Below, piece after piece: positions 14,563 to 20,743 of a stretch of DNA of 20,743 nucleotides. Made by a program: the position numbers and the translations under genes. The notes under the pieces were generated by a model. That model had not been told where the DNA came from, made no database searches, and worked only from the letters and a program-made list of their open reading frames with translations. The DNA comes from an uncultured Clostridia bacterium (GTDB lineage Bacteria; Bacillota; Clostridia; Lachnospirales; Anaerotignaceae), in assembly GCA_937888765.1 (NCBI GenBank), contig CALASU010000119.1, forward strand, positions 1-20,743. The letters are read 5' to 3'. Position 1 is the stretch's first letter; each line of letters starts with the position of its first letter.

Positions 14563-14573
14563 CATAGTATAAT
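14545..14573 (+). promoter_or_regulatory. possible internal promoter for the dehydrogenase and kinase
   Basis: TATAAT at 14568-14573 is preceded at 17 bases by TGGAAA (14545-14550), a weak -35 box embedded in the 3' arm of the terminator. A start near 14580 fits the dehydrogenase ATG at 14603 but leaves little leader before its ribosome site (14587-14594). Confidence 0.4.
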
Positions 14574-14602
14574 GAAATAAAAAAGAAAGAGAGGAAATCA
14601 AA

Positions 14603-15637
14603 ATGGTAAACAGACAGGCGTATATGGTAGGACTGAACAAAATGGAAATCCGCGAAACAGCAGTACCCGAACCCAAAGCGGGCGAAGTACTGGTAAAAGT
14701 GGAATATGTTGGTATCTGCGGTTCTGACGTACACTACTTCAAAGACGGCAGATGCGGCGATTTCGTGGTTGACGGTGAACTGATGCTGGGTCACGAAGCA
14801 GGCGGCGTGGTTGTAAAAGTAGGCGAAGGCGTAACAGATCTGGCAGAAGGCGACAAAGTAGCTCTGGAACCCGGTATCACTTGCGGTCAGTGTGAATTCT
14901 GCAAATCCGGCAGATATAACCTGTGTCCCGATGTTGTTTTCCTGGCTACACCTCCCGTACAGGGCTGTAACGAAGATTATATTGCATTCCCTGCAAATAT
15001 GTGCTTCAAACTGCCCGAAAACATGACAACAAAAGAAGGTGCACTGATCGAACCTTTTGCAGTTGGTCTGCACGCAGCGATGCAGGGTAAAGTTGGTATG
15101 GGCGACCAGTGTATCATTCTGGGCGCAGGCTGTATCGGTCTGATGACTCTGCTGGCTTGTAAGGCATGTGGTGCAACAGACATCACAGTGGTGGATATGG
15201 CACAGAAACGTCTGGACTTTGCTATGGATCTGGGTGCAACACGTATTGTAAATGCAAAAGATCAGGATGTTCTGAAATTTGTAGAAGAACTGACTGGCGG
15301 CGCAGGTATCGAAAAAGTATTCGAAACAGCAGGTTCTCCTGTAACAATCGCACAGACACCTTATCTGGTTAAAAATGGCGGTACAATCACTCTGGTTGGT
15401 TTGTCTGCTAACCCCGAAATTACATTCAACTTCGGTCAGATCATGGCAAAAGAAGCAAGAATCGAATCCGTATTCCGTTACAGAAACCTGTATGCAAAAG
15501 CAATCGCAGCAGCGGCAAATGGTCTGGATATTGGCAGAATCGCAACACACGAATTTGATTTTGCAAACATTCAGGAAGCATATGAAGCGGCAATCAAAGA
15601 TAAAGAAAACATCGTAAAAGCGGTAATCAAACTGTAA
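14603..15637 (+). CDS. zinc-dependent, NAD-type polyol dehydrogenase (xylitol/sorbitol dehydrogenase family)
   Basis: This 344-residue medium-chain dehydrogenase probably oxidises a sugar alcohol to a ketose. Catalytic zinc ligands are Cys39 (GICGSD), His64/Glu65 (GHEAGG) and Glu150 (LIEPFAVG). The structural zinc site has four cysteines, Cys94, 97, 100 and 108, in CGQCEFCKSGRYNLC. The Rossmann motif GAGCIG (174-179) is followed by an acidic Asp198 in TVVDMA, favouring NAD over NADP. Placed directly before xylulokinase, its product should be D-xylulose, so xylitol or D-arabitol is the likely substrate. Sorbitol or L-iditol activity is equally possible for the family. GAGAGG (14589-14594) precedes the ATG. 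Confidence 0.9.
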   Translation: MVNRQAYMVGLNKMEIRETAVPEPKAGEVLVKVEYVGICGSDVHYFKDGRCGDFVVDGELMLGHEAGGVVVKVGEGVTDLAEGDKVALEPGITCGQCEFCKSGRYNLCPDVVFLATPPVQGCNEDYIAFPANMCFKLPENMTTKEGALIEPFAVGLHAAMQGKVGMGDQCIILGAGCIGLMTLLACKACGATDITVVDMAQKRLDFAMDLGATRIVNAKDQDVLKFVEELTGGAGIEKVFETAGSPVTIAQTPYLVKNGGTITLVGLSANPEITFNFGQIMAKEARIESVFRYRNLYAKAIAAAANGLDIGRIATHEFDFANIQEAYEAAIKDKENIVKAVIKL

Positions 15638-15677
15638 TGAACTGTAATTCGAATAACCAAAGAATGGCGGTGTAACT

Positions 15678-17201
15678 ATGGAATATTTACTGGGGATTGA
15701 CATTGGTACTTCCGGTACCAAAACAGTGCTGTTTGACAGGGATGCAAACCCCATTGCGGCAAAAACATTTGAATATCCTCTTTATCAGGAACAGAACGGC
15801 TGGGCAGAACAGGAACCCAATGACTGGTGGGAAGCAACGGTTGCCGGTGTAAAAGGCGTTCTGGAAGCATCCGGTGTAAACCCTGCAGACATTAAGGGGA
15901 TCGGCCTTTCCGGTCAGATGCATGGTCTGGTTATGCTGGATGAAGCAGGCGAAGTACTCAGACGCTCTATCATCTGGTGCGACCAGAGAACAGGCGAAGA
16001 AGTCGAGGATATGAACCGTATGCTGGGTGCTGAAAAGATCATTCAGATCACAGCGAACCCCGCAGTAACAGGATTTACAGCGGCAAAGATCCTGTGGGTG
16101 AAAAAGCATGAACCCGAACTGTATGCAAAATGTGCACATATTTTGCTGCCCAAGGACTATATCCGTTATAAACTGACAGGTGAATATGCAACAGAGGTAT
16201 CTGACGCATCTGGTATGCAGCTGATGGATATTGCAAAAAGAGATTGGTCTGATGAAATTCTGGACGGTCTGGGCATCGACAAAAAACTGCTTGGCAAGAT
16301 GTATGAATCTCAGGATGTGACAGGTGCGGTACACGCAGAAGCGGCGTCTGCAACAGGTCTGGCAGAGGGTACAATCGTTGTCGGCGGTGCAGGCGATAAC
16401 CCTGCGGCGGCAATCGGTACAGGTATCGTTTCACAGGGCAAGGCATTCACAACCATCGGTACATCCGCGGTAGTATATGCTGTTTCTGACCAGATGGCGT
16501 TAGACCCTAAAGGCAGAGTACATACCCTTTGTGCTTCTGTACCCGGCAAATGGACAGTGATGAGCTGTACACAGGCGGCAGGTCTGTCCCTGCAGTGGCT
16601 GAGAAACAACGTATGCACAGCAGAAATGGCTGAAGCGGCTGAAAAAGGCGTTGACCCCTATGAAATCATGACAGCGGAAGCGGCAACAGTGCCCGTTGGT
16701 TCTGAAAAACTGCTGTATCTGCCTTATCTGATGGGCGAACGCTCTCCTCATCCCGACCCCGATTGTCGTGGTGTGTTCTTCGGTCTGTCTGCAATGCACC
16801 AGAGACCTCATATGATTCGTTCCGTACTGGAGGGCATTTCTTTCTCCCAGTGGGAATGTGTGGAAGTGTTCCGTGAAATGGGTGTACCCATTGATGATAT
16901 GATGATCTGCGGCGGCGGCGGCAGAAGCCCCTTCTGGAGACAGATGCTGGCAGATATGTATGCCTGCCCTGTAAGCACAGTGCAGTCCGATCAGGGCGGT
17001 GCATTGGGCGCGGCAATTCTGGCAGGTGTTGGTGCAGGTATTTACAGCGATCTGGAAACAGCATGTAATGAACTGGTACGCAAAAAAGATGTTTCCGAAC
17101 CTGATATGGAAGCAAATGCGGCATACGCAAAATACTTTACATTGTATAAGGATCTGTATAAAACACTGTTCAGCAGTTTCAAAGATCTGAAAAATATTTA
17201 A
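15678..17201 (+). CDS. xylB: xylulokinase (FGGY family)
   Basis: This 507-residue kinase phosphorylates D-xylulose to xylulose-5-phosphate for the pentose phosphate pathway. It has the FGGY N-terminal phosphate-loop LGIDIGTSGTK, the xylulose-type sugar site GLSGQMHG (76-83), WCDQRT (100-105), the catalytic aspartate in GGAGDNPAAAIG (Asp240) and an ATP site GTSAVV. The C-terminal domain carries GGGGRSPFWRQMLADMY and DQGGALGAAILAG. Length is normal (about 490-510). The ribosome site GGCGGTG is weaker than those of the neighbours. It follows the dehydrogenase by 40 bases and ends the operon before a terminator. No xylose isomerase is seen, so xylulose must come from the dehydrogenase or from elsewhere. 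Confidence 0.93.
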   Translation: MEYLLGIDIGTSGTKTVLFDRDANPIAAKTFEYPLYQEQNGWAEQEPNDWWEATVAGVKGVLEASGVNPADIKGIGLSGQMHGLVMLDEAGEVLRRSIIWCDQRTGEEVEDMNRMLGAEKIIQITANPAVTGFTAAKILWVKKHEPELYAKCAHILLPKDYIRYKLTGEYATEVSDASGMQLMDIAKRDWSDEILDGLGIDKKLLGKMYESQDVTGAVHAEAASATGLAEGTIVVGGAGDNPAAAIGTGIVSQGKAFTTIGTSAVVYAVSDQMALDPKGRVHTLCASVPGKWTVMSCTQAAGLSLQWLRNNVCTAEMAEAAEKGVDPYEIMTAEAATVPVGSEKLLYLPYLMGERSPHPDPDCRGVFFGLSAMHQRPHMIRSVLEGISFSQWECVEVFREMGVPIDDMMICGGGGRSPFWRQMLADMYACPVSTVQSDQGGALGAAILAGVGAGIYSDLETACNELVRKKDVSEPDMEANAAYAKYFTLYKDLYKTLFSSFKDLKNI

Positions 17202-17219
17202 AACGATTTCATACATTCG

Positions 17220-17253
17220 ACAGGGAGTTCTCTTTGAGGGCTTCCTGTTTTTA
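17220..17253 (+). terminator. terminator of the pentitol-type operon
   Basis: ACAGGGAG (17220-17227) pairs with CTTCCTGT (17241-17248) with one G-U pair and is followed by a T-rich tail. Confidence 0.75.
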
Positions 17254-17290
17254 TTCTGTAAATTTTAGGGGAATATTAAGAGAATTTTCC

Positions 17291-17319
17291 TTGAACAAAG
17301 TAGATAAACCCTATATAAT
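17291..17319 (+). promoter_or_regulatory. promoter of the L,D-transpeptidase gene pair
   Basis: TTGAAC (17291-17296) lies 17 bases before TATAAT (17314-17319). A start near 17326 gives a leader of about 36 bases containing the ribosome site AGGAAAGAGGAG. Confidence 0.75.
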
Positions 17320-17361
17320 GCTGTAGAGAGTATCATTCTGGACAGGAAAGAGGAGAATCGT

Positions 17362-18291
17362 ATGAGAAAGAGAATTTTATGTCTGGTAATGCTGTTTCTG
17401 TTCTGTATTCCTGCATATGCACAGGCGGTATCTGAAAATTCCGAATATCCCTATGAAGTGACTGTAAATGCAACAAAAAATATTGTGACTGTATATGCGC
17501 AGGATGAAACAGGGGCATATACAGTGCCGGAGAAAGCATTTGTTTGCTCAACAGGAAAATATACACCTGCAGGTACATTCCGCACAACAGACAAATATAC
17601 ATGGCGTCTGCTGTTTGGCGATGTATACGGACAGTATGCGACAAGGATCTATAAACATATTCTGTTCCATTCCGTACCTTATTTTGAGGAAGATCCGAGC
17701 ACACTGGAATATGAAGAATATAACAAACTGGGTACACAGGCATCTGCGGGCTGTATCCGTCTGACAGTAGAGGATGCAAAGTGGATTTATGACAACTGCC
17801 CTGCGGGGACAACTGTAAAAATTTTCGGAGATAAGGCTGAACCTCTGAAACCAGAACAGCCTGAAAAAATTGATGTTACAAATACGCTGCTTCGTGGCTG
17901 GGATCCTACAGATCCTGATGAAAGAAACCCTTGGAAAGATGTCAATTTCCGTAAGCTGATTCTGGAAGCAGAGTCTGAAAAAGAAATCAAGGCATTTTAT
18001 GAAAAAGGTACATACTTCCTTTCTGCGGCAGATGCAAAGCAGATTTTTGCAGAGCTGGGTCTTGAACTGTATGTACCGGAAACAGAAGAAATGCTGACAG
18101 AAGAGAAAACGACTGCGCAGAATCTGAAGATAGGGGATACAGTACAGTATCATGCGGAAAATGGTGTTGTGTACTATAAGCTGCGTGATCTGGCTGTAGA
18201 AATGGAAACGGTTATCAACTGGGACAGCGAAAAAATGCAGATTCTGTTGATGAATGGAGAAAATATCGTATGCCTGCAGCAGACAGCATAA
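17362..18291 (+). CDS. secreted L,D-transpeptidase (YkuD domain) with a C-terminal extension
   Basis: This 309-residue exported protein is expected to cross-link peptidoglycan (3-3 bonds) or attach proteins to it. A signal peptide (hydrophobic 5-18, AYA cleavage near residue 20) leads into the YkuD domain at about 28-156. The active site is His103 (LFHSVPY) and Cys131 in SAGCIRLT; the usual SHGC has Ala in place of His, which the family tolerates. A middle part (175-235) with GWDPTDPDERNPW is not recognised. The last ~45 residues (YYKLRDLAVEMETVINWDSEKMQILLM) look like a shortened copper-amine-oxidase-like N domain, a surface module. The full version of that domain is in the next gene, so the two proteins may act at the same place in the envelope. 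Confidence 0.87.
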   Translation: MRKRILCLVMLFLFCIPAYAQAVSENSEYPYEVTVNATKNIVTVYAQDETGAYTVPEKAFVCSTGKYTPAGTFRTTDKYTWRLLFGDVYGQYATRIYKHILFHSVPYFEEDPSTLEYEEYNKLGTQASAGCIRLTVEDAKWIYDNCPAGTTVKIFGDKAEPLKPEQPEKIDVTNTLLRGWDPTDPDERNPWKDVNFRKLILEAESEKEIKAFYEKGTYFLSAADAKQIFAELGLELYVPETEEMLTEEKTTAQNLKIGDTVQYHAENGVVYYKLRDLAVEMETVINWDSEKMQILLMNGENIVCLQQTA

Positions 18292-18314
18292 CGGATACAG
18301 AAAGAAGGAAAAAC

Positions 18315-19478
18315 ATGACGATCAAGAAATTAACGGTCATTGCAGCGGCAGGGGCAGTGCTTCTGGCAGGTGCGATTGCTGTTTCTATGGAACTGACAAA
18401 ACCAAATGAGATGGAACTTGAAGTATCGGAACAGCCCGGTATGCAGGTGGAACAGGCGGCAGATGGTTCTCATACACTGGGAAATATGGAAAATATGCCG
18501 ATTTATTACGATGATGCGGATGTATTGCTGCTTCCCCTGCGAAATGTAATGGAGGGGCTTGGCGGTACGGTTTCCTGGAATGCGGAAACAAAGGAAACAG
18601 AAATTTCCTACCGCGGCAGAAAGCTGTCTGCGGCAACAGGTGAAACCCAGGCAAAGCTGAATGGGTATGAGATTACAATGCCTGCACCTTTGCAGAAGAT
18701 CAATGGCTGTCTGTATGCAGATGAAGCTGTGCTGACTTCCTATTTTACAGGCGATGTGATCTGGAATACAGACAGTAAGCAGATCACACTGCAGACAAAG
18801 GACAGCACCATTCCTGTATTGGCGGCAAATATCATTGCGGCAGAAAAGGACGGCAGAGCCTATGATCTGCAGGTTCCTGTCATTGTTGGGCTGAATGATG
18901 TCAATTATGAAAAAAATCTGAATAAGCAGCTTCTGCAGATGATGCAGGAAGCGGGGGATGCTTTTATCGGTGTGGAAAAAGAAGAACCCGCAGCAGAGGA
19001 ACAGGCAGAAACTACAGCAGAAACAACAGAAGCGGCAGAGGAACAGGCAGAACCTACAGCAGAAACAACAGAAGCCGCAGAGGAACAGGCAGAAGAGCCA
19101 AAAGCAGAGTTGGAGCCGATCAAGGCAGACGGCGTGCTGAAGCTGACTGTACAGAGTGGATATTGCAATCAGCAGTTCCTGTCTATCTGGTTTGAAGGTA
19201 AAAAAGACGGCACACCTGTAAAATTTGCAAAGAATATGGATCTGCTGAATCAGAAAGAGGTAACACTTACAGATATGCTCAGCGAGGCGGCACTAGAAGA
19301 AGTGAAGGCGGCAGCGGGCGAAGGCTGGAGCGAGGACAGATTTTATATTTCCGCGGATGGTGCCCTGGTACTGCTGAAAGGTACAGAAGAAAACAGTCTG
19401 GAGATGCACCACTGGACAACGGAGGGCAAACAGCTTGCATGGAATGAAAAATATAAAGAGCTGTTTGTGAAAAAATAA
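18315..19478 (+). CDS. membrane-anchored protein with copper-amine-oxidase-like and DUF4163/DUF3298-like domains
   Basis: This 387-residue protein of unknown function has one N-terminal membrane segment (about 7-24), a copper-amine-oxidase-like domain (about 60-165, with LLLPLRNVMEGLGGTVSWN), and a C-terminal part resembling the DUF4163/DUF3298 pair found in RsiV- and PdaC-type envelope proteins (VPVIVGLNDVNYEKNLNKQL; EVTLTDMLSE). An acidic 14-residue tandem repeat (about 227-262) interrupts that pair. ATG 18315 is chosen over an in-frame ATG at 18270 that overlaps the previous gene; AAGAAGGA (18302-18309) supports it. It lies 23 bases after the transpeptidase and is co-transcribed with it. 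A role in wall sensing or cell-wall binding is possible but not shown. Confidence 0.75.
   Translation: MTIKKLTVIAAAGAVLLAGAIAVSMELTKPNEMELEVSEQPGMQVEQAADGSHTLGNMENMPIYYDDADVLLLPLRNVMEGLGGTVSWNAETKETEISYRGRKLSAATGETQAKLNGYEITMPAPLQKINGCLYADEAVLTSYFTGDVIWNTDSKQITLQTKDSTIPVLAANIIAAEKDGRAYDLQVPVIVGLNDVNYEKNLNKQLLQMMQEAGDAFIGVEKEEPAAEEQAETTAETTEAAEEQAEPTAETTEAAEEQAEEPKAELEPIKADGVLKLTVQSGYCNQQFLSIWFEGKKDGTPVKFAKNMDLLNQKEVTLTDMLSEAALEEVKAAAGEGWSEDRFYISADGALVLLKGTEENSLEMHHWTTEGKQLAWNEKYKELFVKK
18993..19094 (+). repeat. 42-base in-frame tandem repeat
   Basis: Units start at 18993, 19035 and 19077 (2.4 copies, period 42 bases) and encode AEEQAE(T/P)TAETTEA. The copies differ at very few bases, so copy number may vary between strains. 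Confidence 0.85.
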
Positions 19479-19504
19479 AGCCGGTGTAAAGAAATAACTG
19501 CGAG

Positions 19505-19535
19505 AGGAGAACGAAGAAAAACGTTCTCCTTTTTT
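19505..19535 (+). terminator. terminator of the transpeptidase gene pair
   Basis: AGGAGAACG (19505-19513) and CGTTCTCCT (19522-19530) form a perfect 9-bp stem followed by a run of T residues. Confidence 0.85.
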
Positions 19536-19868
19536 GATGAAAAAAAGTACAGGCACTGTATGGAATACATTTCCTGTATACAAAAAGAAGTTGTTTTGAT
19601 ATAAAAAAGAAGAGGCATTACAAAGTTAACGTCTATTGAATACAGGATACAGCTTGTTTGATAATAAATTATCAAAAAAATACAGATGGTTTTCTGTGGA
19701 AAGACATTTGTTGTCATACCACTTATGTTGTCAGACAAGAAAAATGGGGAATTTCCTGCAAAAAAGCAGAATTCTGCATAAAAATATTTAAAAAAACATA
19801 AGGTGCGTATGGAAATCGCACAAATGGTATTTTGTTAGAAACATAACAGAGCATTTTTCATTTTGTAG
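19536..19868. other. AT-rich intergenic stretch with small inverted repeats
   Basis: No gene is seen. Small inverted repeats occur at 19657-19676 (TTTGATAA/TTATCAAA), 19766-19777 (GCAGAATTCTGC) and 19803-19821 (GTGCG/CGCAC). They could be regulator sites for nifJ, but none matches a motif I can name. Confidence 0.4.
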
Positions 19869-19897
19869 TTGAAATGGATTTGAATTGATTGTATAAT
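19869..19897 (+). promoter_or_regulatory. nifJ promoter
   Basis: TTGAAA (19869-19874) lies 17 bases before TATAAT (19892-19897). A start near 19904 gives a leader of about 187 bases before the ATG at 20091. Confidence 0.8.
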
Positions 19898-19903
19898 AAG
19901 CAA

Positions 19904-20090
19904 GTATCAACCCCCAGTAAGCAGTAAAGTGGTACTGATAGCTTGTATGACAAGCTGTTTGACAAAAAATATGCCATGCTGACAAAGGGAAAAGCGAAAG
20001 TGGTACGGGATTCCCGGATCCTGCAACTGCGGGGATGAAAAATTTTCCGAAAACAGGCTAAAGTTTTTGTTTAAAGGAGGAAGAATTGAA
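19904..20090 (+). promoter_or_regulatory. long structured 5' leader of nifJ
   Basis: The leader contains a 7-bp stem AGCTTGT/ACAAGCT (19940-19956) and a GC-rich portion near 20005-20035 with the self-complementary CGGGATTCCCG. No TPP, THF, ZTP or T-box hallmark was recognised. It ends in a strong AAAGGAGG (20073-20080). Possible stability element or unrecognised regulatory RNA. Confidence 0.4.
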
Positions 20091-20743
20091 ATGTCTAAAG
20101 TAATGAAAACAATGGACGGTAATGAAGCAGCTGCATACGCTTCCTATGCGTTTACAGAAGTAGCTGGCATTTTCCCCATCACACCTTCTTCTCCCATGGC
20201 TGAAAAAACAGATGACTGGGCAGCAAATGGGAAAAAGAACCTTTTTGGTCAGGAAGTAAAAGTAGTAGAAATGCAGTCTGAAGCAGGTGCTTCCGGTACT
20301 GTACATGGCTCTCTGGCTGCAGGTGCTCTGACAACAACATACACAGCTTCTCAGGGTCTGCTGCTGATGATTCCCAACATGTACAAAATCGCCGGCGAAC
20401 TGCTGCCCTGCGTATTCCACGTAACAGCTCGTGCACTGGCTGCACACGCACTGTCTATCTTTGGTGACCACTCTGACGTTATGGCTTGCCGTCAGACAGG
20501 CTTTGCAATGCTTTCATCAGGAAGTGTACAGGAAGTTGCCGACCTTGCTCCTGTGGCACATTTATCCGCAATCAAAGGACGCATTCCATTTATGCATTTC
20601 TTTGATGGTTTCCGTACATCACACGAAATTAATAAAATCGAAATCCCTGACCAAGATTTAATTGGTAACTTAGTAGATCAAGATGCTTTAAAAGCATTTC
20701 GTGATGGCGCTCTTAATCCGGAGCACCCTACTCTTCGCAACAC
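20091..20743 (+). CDS. nifJ: pyruvate:ferredoxin oxidoreductase, N-terminal part (runs off the window)
   Basis: This is the first 217 residues of the ~1170-residue enzyme that oxidises pyruvate to acetyl-CoA and CO2 and reduces ferredoxin, central to anaerobic energy metabolism. The opening MDGNEAAAYASYAFTEVAGIFPITPSSPMAE is the classic pyrimidine-binding TPP domain start. EMQSEAGASGTVHGSLAAGALTTTYTASQG contains the catalytic Glu region, and FGDHSDVMACRQTGFAML and FLHFFDGFRTSHE-type sequence follow. A strong ribosome site lies 10 bases before the ATG. The protein frame is continuous, but codon usage changes sharply at about 20505: before it Leu is CTG nine times and CTT once; after it Leu is TTA four times and CTT four times with no CTG. 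The last ~240 bases therefore probably derive from a different genome. Confidence 0.93.
   Translation, partial: MSKVMKTMDGNEAAAYASYAFTEVAGIFPITPSSPMAEKTDDWAANGKKNLFGQEVKVVEMQSEAGASGTVHGSLAAGALTTTYTASQGLLLMIPNMYKIAGELLPCVFHVTARALAAHALSIFGDHSDVMACRQTGFAMLSSGSVQEVADLAPVAHLSAIKGRIPFMHFFDGFRTSHEINKIEIPDQDLIGNLVDQDALKAFRDGALNPEHPTLRN

Noticed and set aside
14480..15754. Long minus-strand open frames (424 aa here; also 5854-6834, 7455-8396, 9515-10444, 10814-11710, 13507-14676)
   Set aside because: They lie opposite well-supported genes, have Cys/Phe-rich nonsense composition and no ribosome sites. The avoidance of TTA, CTA and TCA codons in the sense genes keeps the reverse frames open.
1..20743. 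CRISPR array, tRNA or rRNA genes, insertion sequence or phage genes
   Set aside because: No regularly spaced repeats, tRNA cloverleaf other than in tmRNA, transposase or integrase frame was seen on either strand.

Overview
The window reads as an anaerobic, Gram-positive-type gut Bacillota chromosome. The signs are strong AGGAGG-type ribosome sites, TTGACA/TATAAT promoters, lipoprotein solute-binding proteins, a pyruvate:ferredoxin oxidoreductase gene and Clostridia-like gene neighbourhoods. A Lachnospirales/Anaerotignum-like host is my guess from protein style, not something proven here. Codon use in the core is distinctive: Leu is almost always CTG, Thr ACA and Pro CCC. This bias also produces many long antisense open frames, which I treat as shadows.

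Layout. Bases 1-435 are very AT-rich and hold two unrelated gene scraps: an antisense PrmC-type methyltransferase piece and a heavy-metal P-type ATPase piece. They run in frame into the 3' end of rnr (RNase R), so the left end looks chimeric. Next come an inverted-repeat element, smpB, ssrA (tmRNA) and an RluA-family pseudouridine synthase, which is the trans-translation/RNA-maintenance block. A broken gene follows (3172-4283): a YczE-like membrane domain fused to a cytidylate-kinase-like domain, with two frame lesions.

Bases 4392-10429 form a ribose operon: a LacI-type regulator, rbsD, rbsA, rbsC, rbsB and rbsK, with one good promoter and a probable LacI-type operator at the front. Bases 10693-17253 form a second sugar operon: another ribose-type ABC importer (ATPase, permease, lipoprotein), a zinc polyol dehydrogenase and a xylulokinase. 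The most economical reading is pentitol (xylitol or arabitol) uptake, oxidation to D-xylulose and phosphorylation to xylulose-5-P. Ribose-5-P and xylulose-5-P both feed the pentose phosphate pathway, so the two blocks converge.

Bases 17291-19535 encode an L,D-transpeptidase and a membrane-anchored protein with copper-amine-oxidase-like and DUF4163/DUF3298-like parts, probably envelope functions. The window ends in the first domain of nifJ/por. Its last ~240 bases switch abruptly to another codon usage, so the right end also looks chimeric.

I did not find a convincing new defence, mobile or RNA system. The observations most worth checking are the chimeric ends, the broken membrane-kinase fusion, the tmRNA tag without an alanine resume codon, the nested inverted-repeat element, the 33-base identity between the two binding-protein genes, and the structured intercistronic regions.
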